Origin: Fimbriimonadia bacterium
GTDB taxonomy: Bacteria; Armatimonadota; Fimbriimonadia; Fimbriimonadales; JABRVX01
NCBI GenBank assembly: GCA_039961735.1
Contig: JABRVX010000040.1
Span: forward strand, 1 to 64,000
Direction of reading: 5' to 3'
Length of the DNA: 64,000 nucleotides
In this document: positions 44,495 to 52,770 of the stretch, in pieces
Position numbering within the stretch: position 1 is the first letter of the stretch
How the letters are laid out: each line of letters opens with the position of its first letter
Made by a program: the position numbers and the translations under genes
Notes under the pieces: model-generated
What the model was told of the DNA's origin: nothing
Database searches by the model: none
What the model saw: only the letters and a program-made list of their open reading frames with translations

Positions 44495-45244
44495 TTGAGC
44501 TGCCCCAGACCCAGCCTGGCCGTGATCATCCCCGCGTACAACGAGGAGGCGCGCATCGAGGGCACGCTGCGCCGCGTGGCGGAGTACCTGGACGGACGCG
44601 GGGCATCCTATCGCGTGACCGTGGTGAGCGACGGGAGCACGGACGGTACCGAGCACATCGTCCAGACGTTCGCAGAAAGCCACCCCCGTTTCGACCTGCT
44701 GGCCTATACCCCGAACCGCGGCAAGGGCTACGCCGTGCGTCACGGCATGCTGAGTTGCGAGGGGGACCGGATGCTGCTCTCCGACGCTGACCTGGCAACC
44801 CCCATCGAAGAGCTGGAGAAGCTGGAGGCAGCCATGGCGAACGGAGCCGACGTCGCGATTGGGTCTCGCCCCTTGCGAGAAAGCCGGCTGGAGGTGCGCC
44901 AACCCTTCTATCGCGAGTGGCTGGGGCGGGCCTTCAACCGCTTCGTGCAGCTTCTGGGTGTGCCCGGCATTCACGACACGCAATGCGGTTTCAAGTTGTT
45001 CACGCACGAGGCAGCGAAGGACGTGTTCTCGCGCTGCACCTACGATGGTTTCTCCTTCGATATCGAGGCGCTGTACGTAGCCAGACTGCTGAAGTACGAG
45101 ATCGCCGAGGTGCCGATCGTGTGGAGGCACCAGGCCGGCTCCAAAGTCAACCTGCTGCGTGACGGCATGCGGATGACGTGGGACTTGTTGAAGCTTCGCA
45201 CTCGTGGCTCGGCCCGCTACGTCGTTCAGCCCAATGAACGCTGA
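44495..45244 (+). CDS. Family 2 glycosyltransferase, dolichyl-phosphate-sugar type
   Basis: A 249-residue inverting GT-A enzyme. It shows AVIIPAYNEEARIEGTL, VVSDGSTDGTEHIV, NRGKGYAVRHGML, the metal motif LLSDADLATP (DxD), GSRPLRESRLEVRQ, and CGFKLFTHEAAKDVFSR. The arrangement is that of ALG5/DPM1-type enzymes, which transfer a sugar from UDP-glucose or GDP-mannose to polyprenyl phosphate. No membrane helices are visible. TTG 44495 has GAGGTGA seven bases before it. The methyltransferase gene starts within its final codons. Confidence 0.9.
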   Translation: MSCPRPSLAVIIPAYNEEARIEGTLRRVAEYLDGRGASYRVTVVSDGSTDGTEHIVQTFAESHPRFDLLAYTPNRGKGYAVRHGMLSCEGDRMLLSDADLATPIEELEKLEAAMANGADVAIGSRPLRESRLEVRQPFYREWLGRAFNRFVQLLGVPGIHDTQCGFKLFTHEAAKDVFSRCTYDGFSFDIEALYVARLLKYEIAEVPIVWRHQAGSKVNLLRDGMRMTWDLLKLRTRGSARYVVQPNER

Positions 45245-45953
45245 AGAGTACGAGCGGCTCTTCCGCATGGAAGACCGCTACTGGTGGTTCGTGGCTCGCC
45301 GCGAGCTCGGCGTGGGGTTCGTGCGGATGCACGTGCCGCGACACGCACGCATCCTGGACGTGGGCTGCGGGGCGGGTGCTACTGCGCGTGATCTCTCGGC
45401 GCACGGTACGGTTTTCGCCTGTGACCTGAGCGAGCGGGCACTGACTTTCTGCAGGCAGAGGGGACTGAGCGCTCTTGCGCTCGGGGACCTGCAGCGCCTG
45501 CCTTTCCGCACGGGCTCGGTCGAGTGCGTGGTCGCTCTGGACGTCCTAGAGCACGTGTCGGATGACGAAGACGCTCTGAAAGAGATTGCGCGCGTGCTGT
45601 CGCCTAACGGAACACTGGTGCTCAGCACACCCGCCTACCCCCTGCTATGGAGCGGGCACGACGTCGCACTTCATCATTTCCGTCGGTACCGGCGTGCCCG
45701 GCTCAGATCGCTCGTGGAGCGGTCGGGGTTGGAGATCGTGCGGCTCTCGTACGCTGTCTTCTTCCTCTTTCCCCTCGTCGCCATCGCTCGGCTGGTAGGC
45801 CGTATACTGGGTAGGAAGTCGCGGACGGGGCTGTGGTGGCTCGGCGACTGGCCGAACCGGGTGCTGCTTGCGCTAATGCGTTGGGAGAACCGACTCCTTC
45901 GCCGCACCGATCTGCCGTGGGGAGTGAGTCTCGTGTTGGTGGCGCGAAAGTGA
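45234..45953 (+). CDS. SAM-dependent methyltransferase (class I)
   Basis: A 239-residue protein with the SAM motif ARILDVGCGAGATARDL near residue 38, VFACDLSERALTFC, and VVALDVLEHVSDDEDALKEIARVLSPNGTLVLSTPAYP, as in the Methyltransf_11 and UbiE-like families. The C-terminal part has a hydrophobic segment (SYAVFFLFPLVAIARLVG) that may contact the membrane. This architecture is common beside polyprenyl-phosphate glycosyltransferases. It overlaps the GT2 gene by 11 bp and the phosphoesterase gene by 4 bp. Substrate unknown. Confidence 0.9.
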   Translation: MNAEEYERLFRMEDRYWWFVARRELGVGFVRMHVPRHARILDVGCGAGATARDLSAHGTVFACDLSERALTFCRQRGLSALALGDLQRLPFRTGSVECVVALDVLEHVSDDEDALKEIARVLSPNGTLVLSTPAYPLLWSGHDVALHHFRRYRRARLRSLVERSGLEIVRLSYAVFFLFPLVAIARLVGRILGRKSRTGLWWLGDWPNRVLLALMRWENRLLRRTDLPWGVSLVLVARK

Positions 45954-46768
45954 TCGGGACGTTCATTCTCGCCGGGCTGCTCGGCTACGCCAGCTTGGTA
46001 GAGCCCGCGATGCTTTTCCATCGGAGGTTTTCCATTCGGCTCCGTGGGATTCCCGAGGGTTGGGACGGCGCACGCATCCACCTCGTCACCGACTTGCACT
46101 GCAACCGCTGGACGAGCATGGAGTCGCGGATCGCGCGCATCCTGGCAGAACCGGCAGACCTGCTGCTCTTCGGCGGCGACATCGTGAACACCAACGCTGC
46201 GGTCGACAACATCGCGCGGCTGGTGCAGGCCGCTAACGTGACGTACGGCGCCTTCGGCGTGCTTGGCAACGCGGAGCACAAGCGGTGGGTGGACACCGCC
46301 CGGGCGGTGCCGGAGATGGAAGCGGCCGGCTTGCGAATGCTAGGCAACGAGTGGTTGCAGCTCATACGGTCGGGCGATGCGATCGCCTTGTTAGGAGTAG
46401 ACGACCCACACACGGGGCGGGCGGACCTTTCGGCAGCCCTGAGAGACTGCCCGAGCGGGTTTCGGTTGCTGTTGGCCCACGCGCCGCAGGTGTTGATGGA
46501 TCCGATAGTGGGCGAGGTGGACCTCGTGCTGTGCGGACACACCCACGGCGGGCAGGTTCGCGTTCCCGGTGTCGGTGGGCTGCTGGCGCACAGCCTCTTC
46601 GAGTGGCGTTGGTCGGAGGGGCACTTCTACCCTGACCAGGTGCGCCGCGCGCTGGGCTATCCGCGTGCGCCGCACGTGTACGTGTCGCGCGGTGTCGGCA
46701 CCGGATTCATCCACTTCCGCTTCCTCTGCCCTCCCGAGGTACAGACAATCACGCTGCGTAGAGCTTGA
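45950..46768 (+). CDS. Metallophosphoesterase (YaeI/LpxH-like)
   Basis: The 272-residue protein begins with one hydrophobic segment and then has the calcineurin-like motifs HLVTDLHCNRW (D-x-H), LLLFGGDIVN (GD), GVLGNAEHK in place of GNHD, LLLAHAPQV and LVLCGHTHGGQ. GNAEH is an unusual form of the GNH[D/E] motif but keeps the Asn and a nearby His. Similar proteins act on membrane lipids such as UDP-diacylglucosamine or phospholipids. GTG 45950 overlaps the methyltransferase stop. It is third in a GT2-methyltransferase-phosphoesterase operon that looks lipid-linked. Confidence 0.88.
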   Translation: MIGTFILAGLLGYASLVEPAMLFHRRFSIRLRGIPEGWDGARIHLVTDLHCNRWTSMESRIARILAEPADLLLFGGDIVNTNAAVDNIARLVQAANVTYGAFGVLGNAEHKRWVDTARAVPEMEAAGLRMLGNEWLQLIRSGDAIALLGVDDPHTGRADLSAALRDCPSGFRLLLAHAPQVLMDPIVGEVDLVLCGHTHGGQVRVPGVGGLLAHSLFEWRWSEGHFYPDQVRRALGYPRAPHVYVSRGVGTGFIHFRFLCPPEVQTITLRRA

Positions 46769-46852
46769 CCCTATGCCTCCGACGGTTGGGAGCTACGTCA
46801 TACCGCCAACCCCCATGACGCAGCCACCAAGCGCCGTGGACACTGCGGGCTC

Positions 46853-48265
46853 CTATTTGGCGTCTCGCGTGACTGCGGGCCAGTCGTCGGTGCGAAACGG
46901 CGAGGCGGGCAGGCCATTGCCATTGACCAGATTGGGATTCGCTAAGTCGCTCCATGCATAGCGCACTGCCACAGGGTGCTCGATACCGTCGGCCCACACC
47001 ACCACCTGGCTACCATCAATACGTGCGTGCGCAGGCACGAACTTGCGGTCGGCTCCAGCAATCTGAAAGTCGCTAGGCGCCTTTCCGTCCGACGTGGCGA
47101 GTCCCTTCTCAGCATAGCGAAAACTGATACGTGCTTCATGGCCTACTACTGTCATCTTCTCGAACAGCGGTCCGCTGAATGTGACGTTCTTGCCGTAGTC
47201 TTTCGCTAGGGCCCACAATGCGAGCCGGCGCCCCACCTCCTGCTTGTTGCGTGGGTGGATGTCGTTCACGTCACCGATGTCCATGGTGACAACCATACCG
47301 GTGTTGCGTAAGCGCAGCGCATGGGCCTGGGCCTCTCGAAGCTCCGCGCATGCCTCCGGCGCATTGTAGCGATAGGGCGCTATCTGCACGTAGTAGAACG
47401 GGAAATCCCCGCGACCCCAAGCTTTTCGCCAGCCTTGGACCATGGTAGGGAACAGAGTGCGGTACTGCCACGCGCGGCCTACGTTCGACTCGCCCTGATA
47501 CCAGATGACTCCTCGAATGCGATAGGGGATCAGCGGGGCTATCATGCCGTTGAAGAGGTAACTCGGCTTGGCCGCGGGATGAACTCCACTGTCGTCCAGT
47601 CGAGCGAGCAGGGGCCCTAACTCCGAGCCGCGCTCGATTTCGCGCAGTGGAGTCCATGCTTCTGCAGGCGTGCCGCCCCACGACGCGTTAATCATCCCGA
47701 CCGGCACCCCGAGCGCTCTGCGTAGCTCCCGCGCGAAGAAGTAGCCGACTGCGGAGAACCGGCCGACAGTCTCGGGGCCAGCAGCTTGCCATCGCCCATC
47801 GCAGTCGGTAGCGGGGATGGGTGAGCTGGCACGGACCACCGTGAACATGCGGATTCGCGGGTCGTTTGCTTCGGCAACTTCCTTCTCGGCGTTCTCCGAA
47901 GCCGACACCGGCCACTCCATGTTCGACTGGCCCGAGCACACCCACACCTCGCCGATGAGCACGTCGCCCACCTCGACGCGGTTTCTACCCTGCACGACCA
48001 ATGTCAGAGGTTTCGTGGACGCCGCAAGGGGTGGCATGGTGAGAACCCAGCGCCCCGCTGAGTCCGCTGTGGTCGTACGCCTCGAGCTTCCTATCTCGAC
48101 AACGACTCTTTCGCCCTTGTCGGCCCATCCCCACACGGGGAACTGGGCATCCCGTTGCAACACCATTCCGTCCGTGAACAGCTTGGGCAGTCGAACGTCA
48201 GCGGGAGCAGAGGCGGCGAGCGCGAGCACCGCAGCACAGAACGAGAGTGGCCGAGAAGGCGACAT
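46853..48265 (-). CDS. Secreted sialate O-acetylesterase family protein (SASA/SGNH)
   Basis: A 470-residue exported esterase. After a signal peptide (SFCAAVLALAASAPA), the SASA pattern starts at LPKLFTDGMVLQRDAQFPVWGWAD. The nucleophile Ser lies in VWVCSGQSNMEWPV, with INASWGGTPAEAW, GVIWYQGESN and the catalytic Asp/His region DVNDIHPRNK. It should remove O-acetyl groups from sialic acids or other glycans. ATG 48265 is taken from the signal peptide; in-frame starts at 48289 and 48349 exist. Together with the GH95 enzyme 1.4 kb downstream it suggests use of host- or plant-type glycans. Confidence 0.9.
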   Translation of the reverse strand: MSPSRPLSFCAAVLALAASAPADVRLPKLFTDGMVLQRDAQFPVWGWADKGERVVVEIGSSRRTTTADSAGRWVLTMPPLAASTKPLTLVVQGRNRVEVGDVLIGEVWVCSGQSNMEWPVSASENAEKEVAEANDPRIRMFTVVRASSPIPATDCDGRWQAAGPETVGRFSAVGYFFARELRRALGVPVGMINASWGGTPAEAWTPLREIERGSELGPLLARLDDSGVHPAAKPSYLFNGMIAPLIPYRIRGVIWYQGESNVGRAWQYRTLFPTMVQGWRKAWGRGDFPFYYVQIAPYRYNAPEACAELREAQAHALRLRNTGMVVTMDIGDVNDIHPRNKQEVGRRLALWALAKDYGKNVTFSGPLFEKMTVVGHEARISFRYAEKGLATSDGKAPSDFQIAGADRKFVPAHARIDGSQVVVWADGIEHPVAVRYAWSDLANPNLVNGNGLPASPFRTDDWPAVTRDAK

Positions 48266-48335
48266 TGCAGGCACCGGTCCTTCCGTCATCGGTTGGCCCG
48301 ATGCTACCCTACCTGCGGGGGCCTGCCAAAGAACG

Positions 48336-48363
48336 CGACGCCGCAGCACGTGCTGCGGCGTCG
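48336..48363 (-). terminator. 28-bp perfect palindrome, terminator of the Spy-like gene
   Basis: The two 14-base arms CGACGCCGCAGCAC and GTGCTGCGGCGTCG abut with no mismatch. Read leftward, the hairpin is followed by CGTTCTTT, a T-rich tract, 61 bp after the Spy-like stop. This makes a good intrinsic terminator for that gene. Confidence 0.65.
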
Positions 48364-48424
48364 AAGGACAGGACAGCGTGGTGAGAAACGTTACGAGGCC
48401 GGCCTGGAGGTCACGGCTGCAGGC

Positions 48425-48874
48425 TTAGGCCCCCTTGCCGGTCGGCTTACCGGATGGCTTGTTGCCTGGGGCCTTCCCCACACCTCCGGCGCGCTCCCTG
48501 AGTCGCATACCCATCTGATCGAACTTCTTCTGCTGTTCTGCAGTGAGATGCTTGCGAATGGCGGCGTTGGTGTTCTGGCGGATGTTCTGCATCTGCGTGC
48601 GCTTGGCATCCGGCTGAAGGTTGGTGTTCGCCCCGACCTTCTTCATGTCGGCGATGCTCTTGGCGAGGATTGGCTTGATGGCGGTCTGCTGCTTCGCGGT
48701 GAGGTCGAGATGCTTGGTAAGCATCTGCAACCACGTGTCCGCGTCGAACTTCCGCTGGGCCATTCCGTCCGGCGGCTTCGGGCCGGGTGCTTTCTTAGCC
48801 TGGGCGAGGCCGGGGGCGGTCACGGCCAAGGCCATGGCCAGGACCGCGGCGGCAACGATCAGTCTTCGGGTCAT
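48425..48874 (-). CDS. Spy/CpxP-like periplasmic protein with LTxxQ motifs
   Basis: A 149-residue exported protein with signal peptide MTRRLIVAAAVLAMALAVTA. Helices with LTAKQQTAIKPI and LTAEQQKKFDQM carry the LTxxQ motif of Spy/CpxP-type periplasmic chaperones, which protect envelope proteins or restrain envelope stress signalling. A basic Lys/Pro-rich tail (GKAPGNKPSGKPTGKGA) ends it. ATG 48874 has GGAGGAG five bases upstream; the frame opens further to 49000 without sense. Confidence 0.82.
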   Translation of the reverse strand: MTRRLIVAAAVLAMALAVTAPGLAQAKKAPGPKPPDGMAQRKFDADTWLQMLTKHLDLTAKQQTAIKPILAKSIADMKKVGANTNLQPDAKRTQMQNIRQNTNAAIRKHLTAEQQKKFDQMGMRLRERAGGVGKAPGNKPSGKPTGKGA

Positions 48875-49252
48875 CTTCACTCCTCCGCTTCTTCGTGGCG
48901 CCGCGCCCCCAGAAACGGGGGAATACGATGGCGGTCGAACACTCGCCCGACCGACGGATCGCGCTGCCGCGCACCTGTGGGGCACGGCGCCGGGTTTCAC
49001 CCTACCCTCCTGTATACGGTCGAGGAGCGCTCTGGTTCACCCGACGCGCCCGTTCTGCGGTGTCTCTTGGCTGACTCTCCATGGAGTTGCTCTGGGCCGG
49101 GGCGTCGGGGTCGGCTGCGCGAACGTGGCTTCGCCGTCTCGGCGATGGGCTCGGACCGGCGAGGACGCCGGAACCACGAATGCGGGTGCCTGCACATCCG
49201 CATCGCCAGCAGCCCGGCCTCCGAACGGCGAATGGTTTGCCGTCCCCGGCGC
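48875..49252. other. 378-bp noncoding region between Spy-like gene and tRNA promoter
   Basis: No gene is supported. Long open frames on both strands here (for example + strand from 48155) run antisense through real genes and lack any domain. The promoter of the Spy-like gene is presumably in the left part, but I see no clear -35/-10 pair. Confidence 0.5.
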
Positions 49253-49281
49253 TTGACACCAGATGGCTTTTCGGATACACT
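49253..49281 (+). promoter_or_regulatory. Promoter of the tRNA pair
   Basis: TTGACA (49253-49258) is 17 bp from TACACT (49276-49281). The start of transcription would fall near 49288, a few bases before the tRNA-Leu acceptor stem, as expected for a stable RNA operon. Confidence 0.65.
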
Positions 49282-49293
49282 TCGTGATTGCCC

Positions 49294-49378
49294 GCGCGGG
49301 TGGCGGAACTGGTAGACGCGCATGCTTGAGGTGCATGTGAGGAGACTCGTGGGGGTTCGAGTCCCCCCTCGCGCACCA
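49294..49378 (+). tRNA. tRNA-Leu (anticodon GAG)
   Basis: An 85-nt class II tRNA. The acceptor stem is GCGCGGG/CTCGCGC, with a D arm TGGCGGAACTGGTAGACGCG and anticodon stem CATGC/GCATG around loop TTGAGGT (anticodon GAG, reading CUC/CUU). It has a long variable arm and T arm GGGGGTTCGAGTCCCCC. The CCA end is encoded (49376-49378). Confidence 0.96.
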
Positions 49379-49395
49379 TTCGGGCTTTCTAGGTC

Positions 49396-49470
49396 GGGCG
49401 ATTAGCTCAGTGGTAGAGCGCTTCGTTCACATCGAAGAAGTCACTGGTTCGAATCCAGTATCGCCCACCA
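49396..49470 (+). tRNA. tRNA-Val (anticodon CAC)
   Basis: A 75-nt tRNA. The acceptor stem is GGGCGAT/ATCGCCC, the D arm contains TTAGCTCAGTGGTAGAGC and the anticodon stem CTTCG/CGAAG holds loop TTCACAT (anticodon CAC, codon GUG). The T arm is CTGGTTCGAATCCAG and CCA is encoded. It lies 17 bp after tRNA-Leu and is likely cotranscribed. Confidence 0.96.
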
Positions 49471-49655
49471 TCTTCCCTCGGACGAAATTTGGCCGGTCAA
49501 TGCATGCTTCGGGAACCGGCGCGACGCCACAACCAGAAAACCACGGTCTCTCGCGCCACCGGTAGCTGCGCCCCCGTAGCCGCAACGGCGCCGCCAGAAG
49601 GAAGCCACGGGCGAATGGAGAAACCATTCGCATCGCCCGCATCGGAGCCGCACAC

Positions 49656-52127
49656 ATGCTCTGTACATTCCTCGCCACAGGGGGATTGATTGCCATGGCC
49701 TCGACCATCGGCCACATCACGCAGGGAGACGAGCCGCATCCCGCTTCCACCCTGCTCTGGTACCGCACGCCCGCCGCGGTCTTCACCGAAGCCCTGCCCA
49801 TCGGCAACGGACGGCTGGGCGGCATGGTGTACGGTCGCACGGCGCACGAGTTGGTTCGCTTGAACGAGGATACGGTCTGGACCGGGGGCCCCTACGACCC
49901 TCATGGAGCCGGCAAGGGCGCAGCCACGCTTCCCGAGATCCGGCGCTTGGTGTTCGAGGGCAAGGGCCGCGAGGCCGAAGAACTCTTCGAAAAGGAGATG
50001 ATGTCGAAAACCTGGGAGATGGCATCCTACCAGCCTCTCGGCGATCTCGAACTATGGTTTCCGGGGCACGACACCGTAACCGACTACCGCCGTGAGCTGG
50101 ATCTAGACACTGCTATCGCCACCGTCACCTATCGAGTCGGGGAAACCAGCTACCGCCGTGAGTACCTCTGCTCGCCGGTGGATCAGGTGCTGGTAGTGCG
50201 CATAACAGCGGACAAGCCTGGTGCCGTGTCCGTGGATGCAACGTTGCGCGGTCGCACCAACACGAAGTATGCAACCGACGCTGAGTTTCGTATAAGTAGC
50301 GAGAAGCCTGACACGATTATCTTGTCCGGCAAAACGGCATCGTACGCGGAGGCAGGGGGCGTCGTCTATGAAGCTCGCTTGGTGAGCAAGAGCGATGGTG
50401 GCGGCATGTCGCTCGTCCGTACATCGGAACACGACACGCTGCGAGTGCGAAATGCCGATTCGGTGACGCTACTGGTTACCGCCGCCACCAACTTCGGCAC
50501 TTTCCGGGAGTGGGGGAGCGACCCCTCGACAAAGAACCGTGACACGCTGGCCGAGGCCGGTTCTCGCTCCTATGACCGCATCCGCGAGGAACATGTGGCC
50601 GCGCACCGGACGCTCTTTCGCCGTGTCACACTCGATCTGGGCGAAACGACCCACTCGGCGCTGCCTACCAACGAGAGGTTCGCCGCGTTTGCCGAAGGTC
50701 GTGACCCCGCACTGCCGGCGCTCTACTTCCAGTTCGGCCGTTACCTACTCATCTCGTCGTCTCGGCCCGGCGATCAGCCGGCCAACCTGCAGGGTTTGTG
50801 GAACGAGGACATGAACCCGGCGTGGGGCTGCAAGTACACCACGAACATCAACGCCGAGATGAACTATTGGCCGGCCGAGGTATGTAACCTGTCAGAGTGT
50901 CATGAGCCGCTATTCGACCTGATCCGCGACCTATCGATCGCGGGGGCGGAGACCGCTAAGCGCAACTGGGGTGCTTCGGGCTGGGTCCTGGGGCATAACA
51001 CCGACCTGTGGCGTGCGACGGCACCGATCCACGGAGCGTACTGGGCCGCGTGGCACACTGGGGCGGCATGGCTTTGCACACACCTATGGGAGCGCTACCA
51101 GTTCTCGGGCGACGAGGCCTTCCTGGCCACGGTGTATCCGGTCATGAAAGGGGCGGCGCAGTTCTTCCTGGACACGTTGATAGAGCATCCGAAGTATGGG
51201 TGGCTCGTTACGTGCCCCAGTAGCTCGCCGGAGAACGGTCCGGGGGGCGACAAGGCCTGGAAGTGGAACCCCGATGGTACCTACGTGAAGCCCGTGGGCA
51301 TCTGTGCAGGCCCGGCGGTGGACACCCAGATCCTGAGCGAGTTCCTCGCACAGTGTGCCCAGGCAGCGACCATTCTCGAGACCGATGCCGAGTTCCGAGA
51401 CAAGCTCCTGGCCGCGCGAGCGAAGCTACCACCTATGCAGATCGGCAAACACGGTCAGTTGCAGGAGTGGCTCGAGGACCTGGACGACCCGAACGACAAA
51501 CACCGGCACGTCTCGCACATGTGGGGCGTATGCCCAGGAGTGACCATCTCTCCCCACAAGACACCGGATCTCGCGAACGCCGCGAGGCAATCACTGAATA
51601 TGAGGGGTGACGAAGGGCCAGGCTGGTCCATGGCATGGAAGATTAATCTGTGGGCCAGGCTCCTCGATGGCGAGCACGCTTATACGCTGATCCGAAAAGC
51701 ACTCACGCTGTCCGAGGACTCCCTTGTCACGCCCCCACGCGGAGGCACCTATCCCAACCTATTCTGCTGCCACCCGCCCTTCCAGATTGATGGCAACCTC
51801 GGAGCTACCGCGGGAATAGCCGAGATGCTGCTTCAAAGCCACCTCGGAGAGATTCACTTGCTACCCGCCCTGCCCTCTGCTTGGTCTACCGGGTCGTTCT
51901 CCGGGCTGCGGGCGCGCGGTGGCTTCGAGGTGTCCGCACGCTGGGCGGACGGGAAGCTGGTGGAAGCCACCATCCGCTCGTCGAGAGGTGGGGTGGCGAA
52001 CGTGAGGGTAGGGCAGCAAGTAGTGGTAACGCGCGACGGCCAAGCTGTCCTCGCCCGCAAGCCCGAGCCAGGCGTGATTCAGTTCGATACGATTGCCGGT
52101 GAGACGTACCTCCTCCGTGCGAAGTAG
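49656..52127 (+). CDS. GH95 family alpha-L-fucosidase
   Basis: An 823-residue inverting glycosidase that hydrolyses terminal alpha-1,2-fucose (some GH95 members act on alpha-L-galactose). It starts its N-terminal beta domain at [30 protein letters not shown]. The catalytic parts are all present: [16 protein letters not shown] (the paired Asn, near residue 397), [13 protein letters not shown] (the general acid Glu, near 524) and [11 protein letters not shown] (the Asp, near 712). ATG 49656 gives a short hydrophobic start that may be a weak signal; ATG 49695 is an alternative. It follows the tRNA pair but has its own coding context. Confidence 0.93.
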   Translation: MLCTFLATGGLIAMASTIGHITQGDEPHPASTLLWYRTPAAVFTEALPIGNGRLGGMVYGRTAHELVRLNEDTVWTGGPYDPHGAGKGAATLPEIRRLVFEGKGREAEELFEKEMMSKTWEMASYQPLGDLELWFPGHDTVTDYRRELDLDTAIATVTYRVGETSYRREYLCSPVDQVLVVRITADKPGAVSVDATLRGRTNTKYATDAEFRISSEKPDTIILSGKTASYAEAGGVVYEARLVSKSDGGGMSLVRTSEHDTLRVRNADSVTLLVTAATNFGTFREWGSDPSTKNRDTLAEAGSRSYDRIREEHVAAHRTLFRRVTLDLGETTHSALPTNERFAAFAEGRDPALPALYFQFGRYLLISSSRPGDQPANLQGLWNEDMNPAWGCKYTTNINAEMNYWPAEVCNLSECHEPLFDLIRDLSIAGAETAKRNWGASGWVLGHNTDLWRATAPIHGAYWAAWHTGAAWLCTHLWERYQFSGDEAFLATVYPVMKGAAQFFLDTLIEHPKYGWLVTCPSSSPENGPGGDKAWKWNPDGTYVKPVGICAGPAVDTQILSEFLAQCAQAATILETDAEFRDKLLAARAKLPPMQIGKHGQLQEWLEDLDDPNDKHRHVSHMWGVCPGVTISPHKTPDLANAARQSLNMRGDEGPGWSMAWKINLWARLLDGEHAYTLIRKALTLSEDSLVTPPRGGTYPNLFCCHPPFQIDGNLGATAGIAEMLLQSHLGEIHLLPALPSAWSTGSFSGLRARGGFEVSARWADGKLVEATIRSSRGGVANVRVGQQVVVTRDGQAVLARKPEPGVIQFDTIAGETYLLRAK

Positions 52128-52269
52128 GTTTCCGGCTAGCGGACTCGTTCCGGAGGACTACTAGCCGCTTGCGGGTACCCGCCTTCCTTACCGTCATCCC
52201 GCCGCTGTGATACGAGCGGCCCCTCGAAAGCGGGCGTGTTGGGCGACGGAAGGCCCAATCCGTCGCGTG

Positions 52270-52295
52270 TGCTCCTAGCTGCCGCGCTAGGAGCA
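52270..52295 (-). terminator. Hairpin overlapping the end of the ogt gene
   Basis: A 9-bp stem TGCTCCTAG/CTAGGAGCA with an 8-base loop. The stop codon of the convergent ogt gene lies in the right arm. There is no clear T tract on either side. Confidence 0.3.
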
Positions 52296-52769
52296 ACGTA
52301 ACTCGAAATCGAGAAGGTACCGCTTACGGTCGGTGCCGCCTGCGTACCCGGTAAGGCAGCCGCGCGTTCCCACCACCCTATGGCATGGTATGATGATGGA
52401 GATGGGATTCCTCGCGATGGCCCCCGCCACCGCCCGCACGGCATCCGGCCGGCCCAGGCACCTCGCCAGCGCACCGTAGGTGGTGGTAGTCCCGTAGGGG
52501 ACATCCAGCAGCTCATGCCACACCTCGCGCTGGAACTCCGTACCTTCTAAGCAGAGCGGCAGATCGAACTCCCGCAACACCCCGTCAAAGTATGCGCGTA
52601 GCTGCTCCTCCGCTCGACGGAGAATCGGTACGTCCGATCCGAACACCCATTCGGCTGCAGCTACGGGACCGCGCCTGTGATCTTCGAAGTACACCCCCGT
52701 CAGTTCGTCACGGTTCGATAGCAGCAACAGCGGTCCTACCGGAAACGCGACCTTCCTCGCATACACCAC
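52287..52769 (-). CDS. ogt: Methylated-DNA--protein-cysteine methyltransferase
   Basis: This suicide enzyme removes O6-methylguanine lesions by moving the alkyl group to its own cysteine. The 160-residue protein has the active site IIIPCHRVVG with acceptor Cys129, the recognition helix GTTTTYGALARCLGRPDAVRAVAGAIARNP and the C-terminal GGTDRKRYLLDFE. No Ada-type regulatory domain is fused, so Ogt is the closest name. It starts (GTG) one base after the S9 peptidase stop, implying co-transcription. Confidence 0.94.
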   Translation of the reverse strand: MVYARKVAFPVGPLLLLSNRDELTGVYFEDHRRGPVAAAEWVFGSDVPILRRAEEQLRAYFDGVLREFDLPLCLEGTEFQREVWHELLDVPYGTTTTYGALARCLGRPDAVRAVAGAIARNPISIIIPCHRVVGTRGCLTGYAGGTDRKRYLLDFELRCS

Positions 52770-52770
52770 C

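Noticed and set aside
48155-49315. 386-codon + strand open frame
   Set aside because: It runs antisense through the esterase start and the Spy-like gene and into the tRNA; composition is that of a shadow frame.
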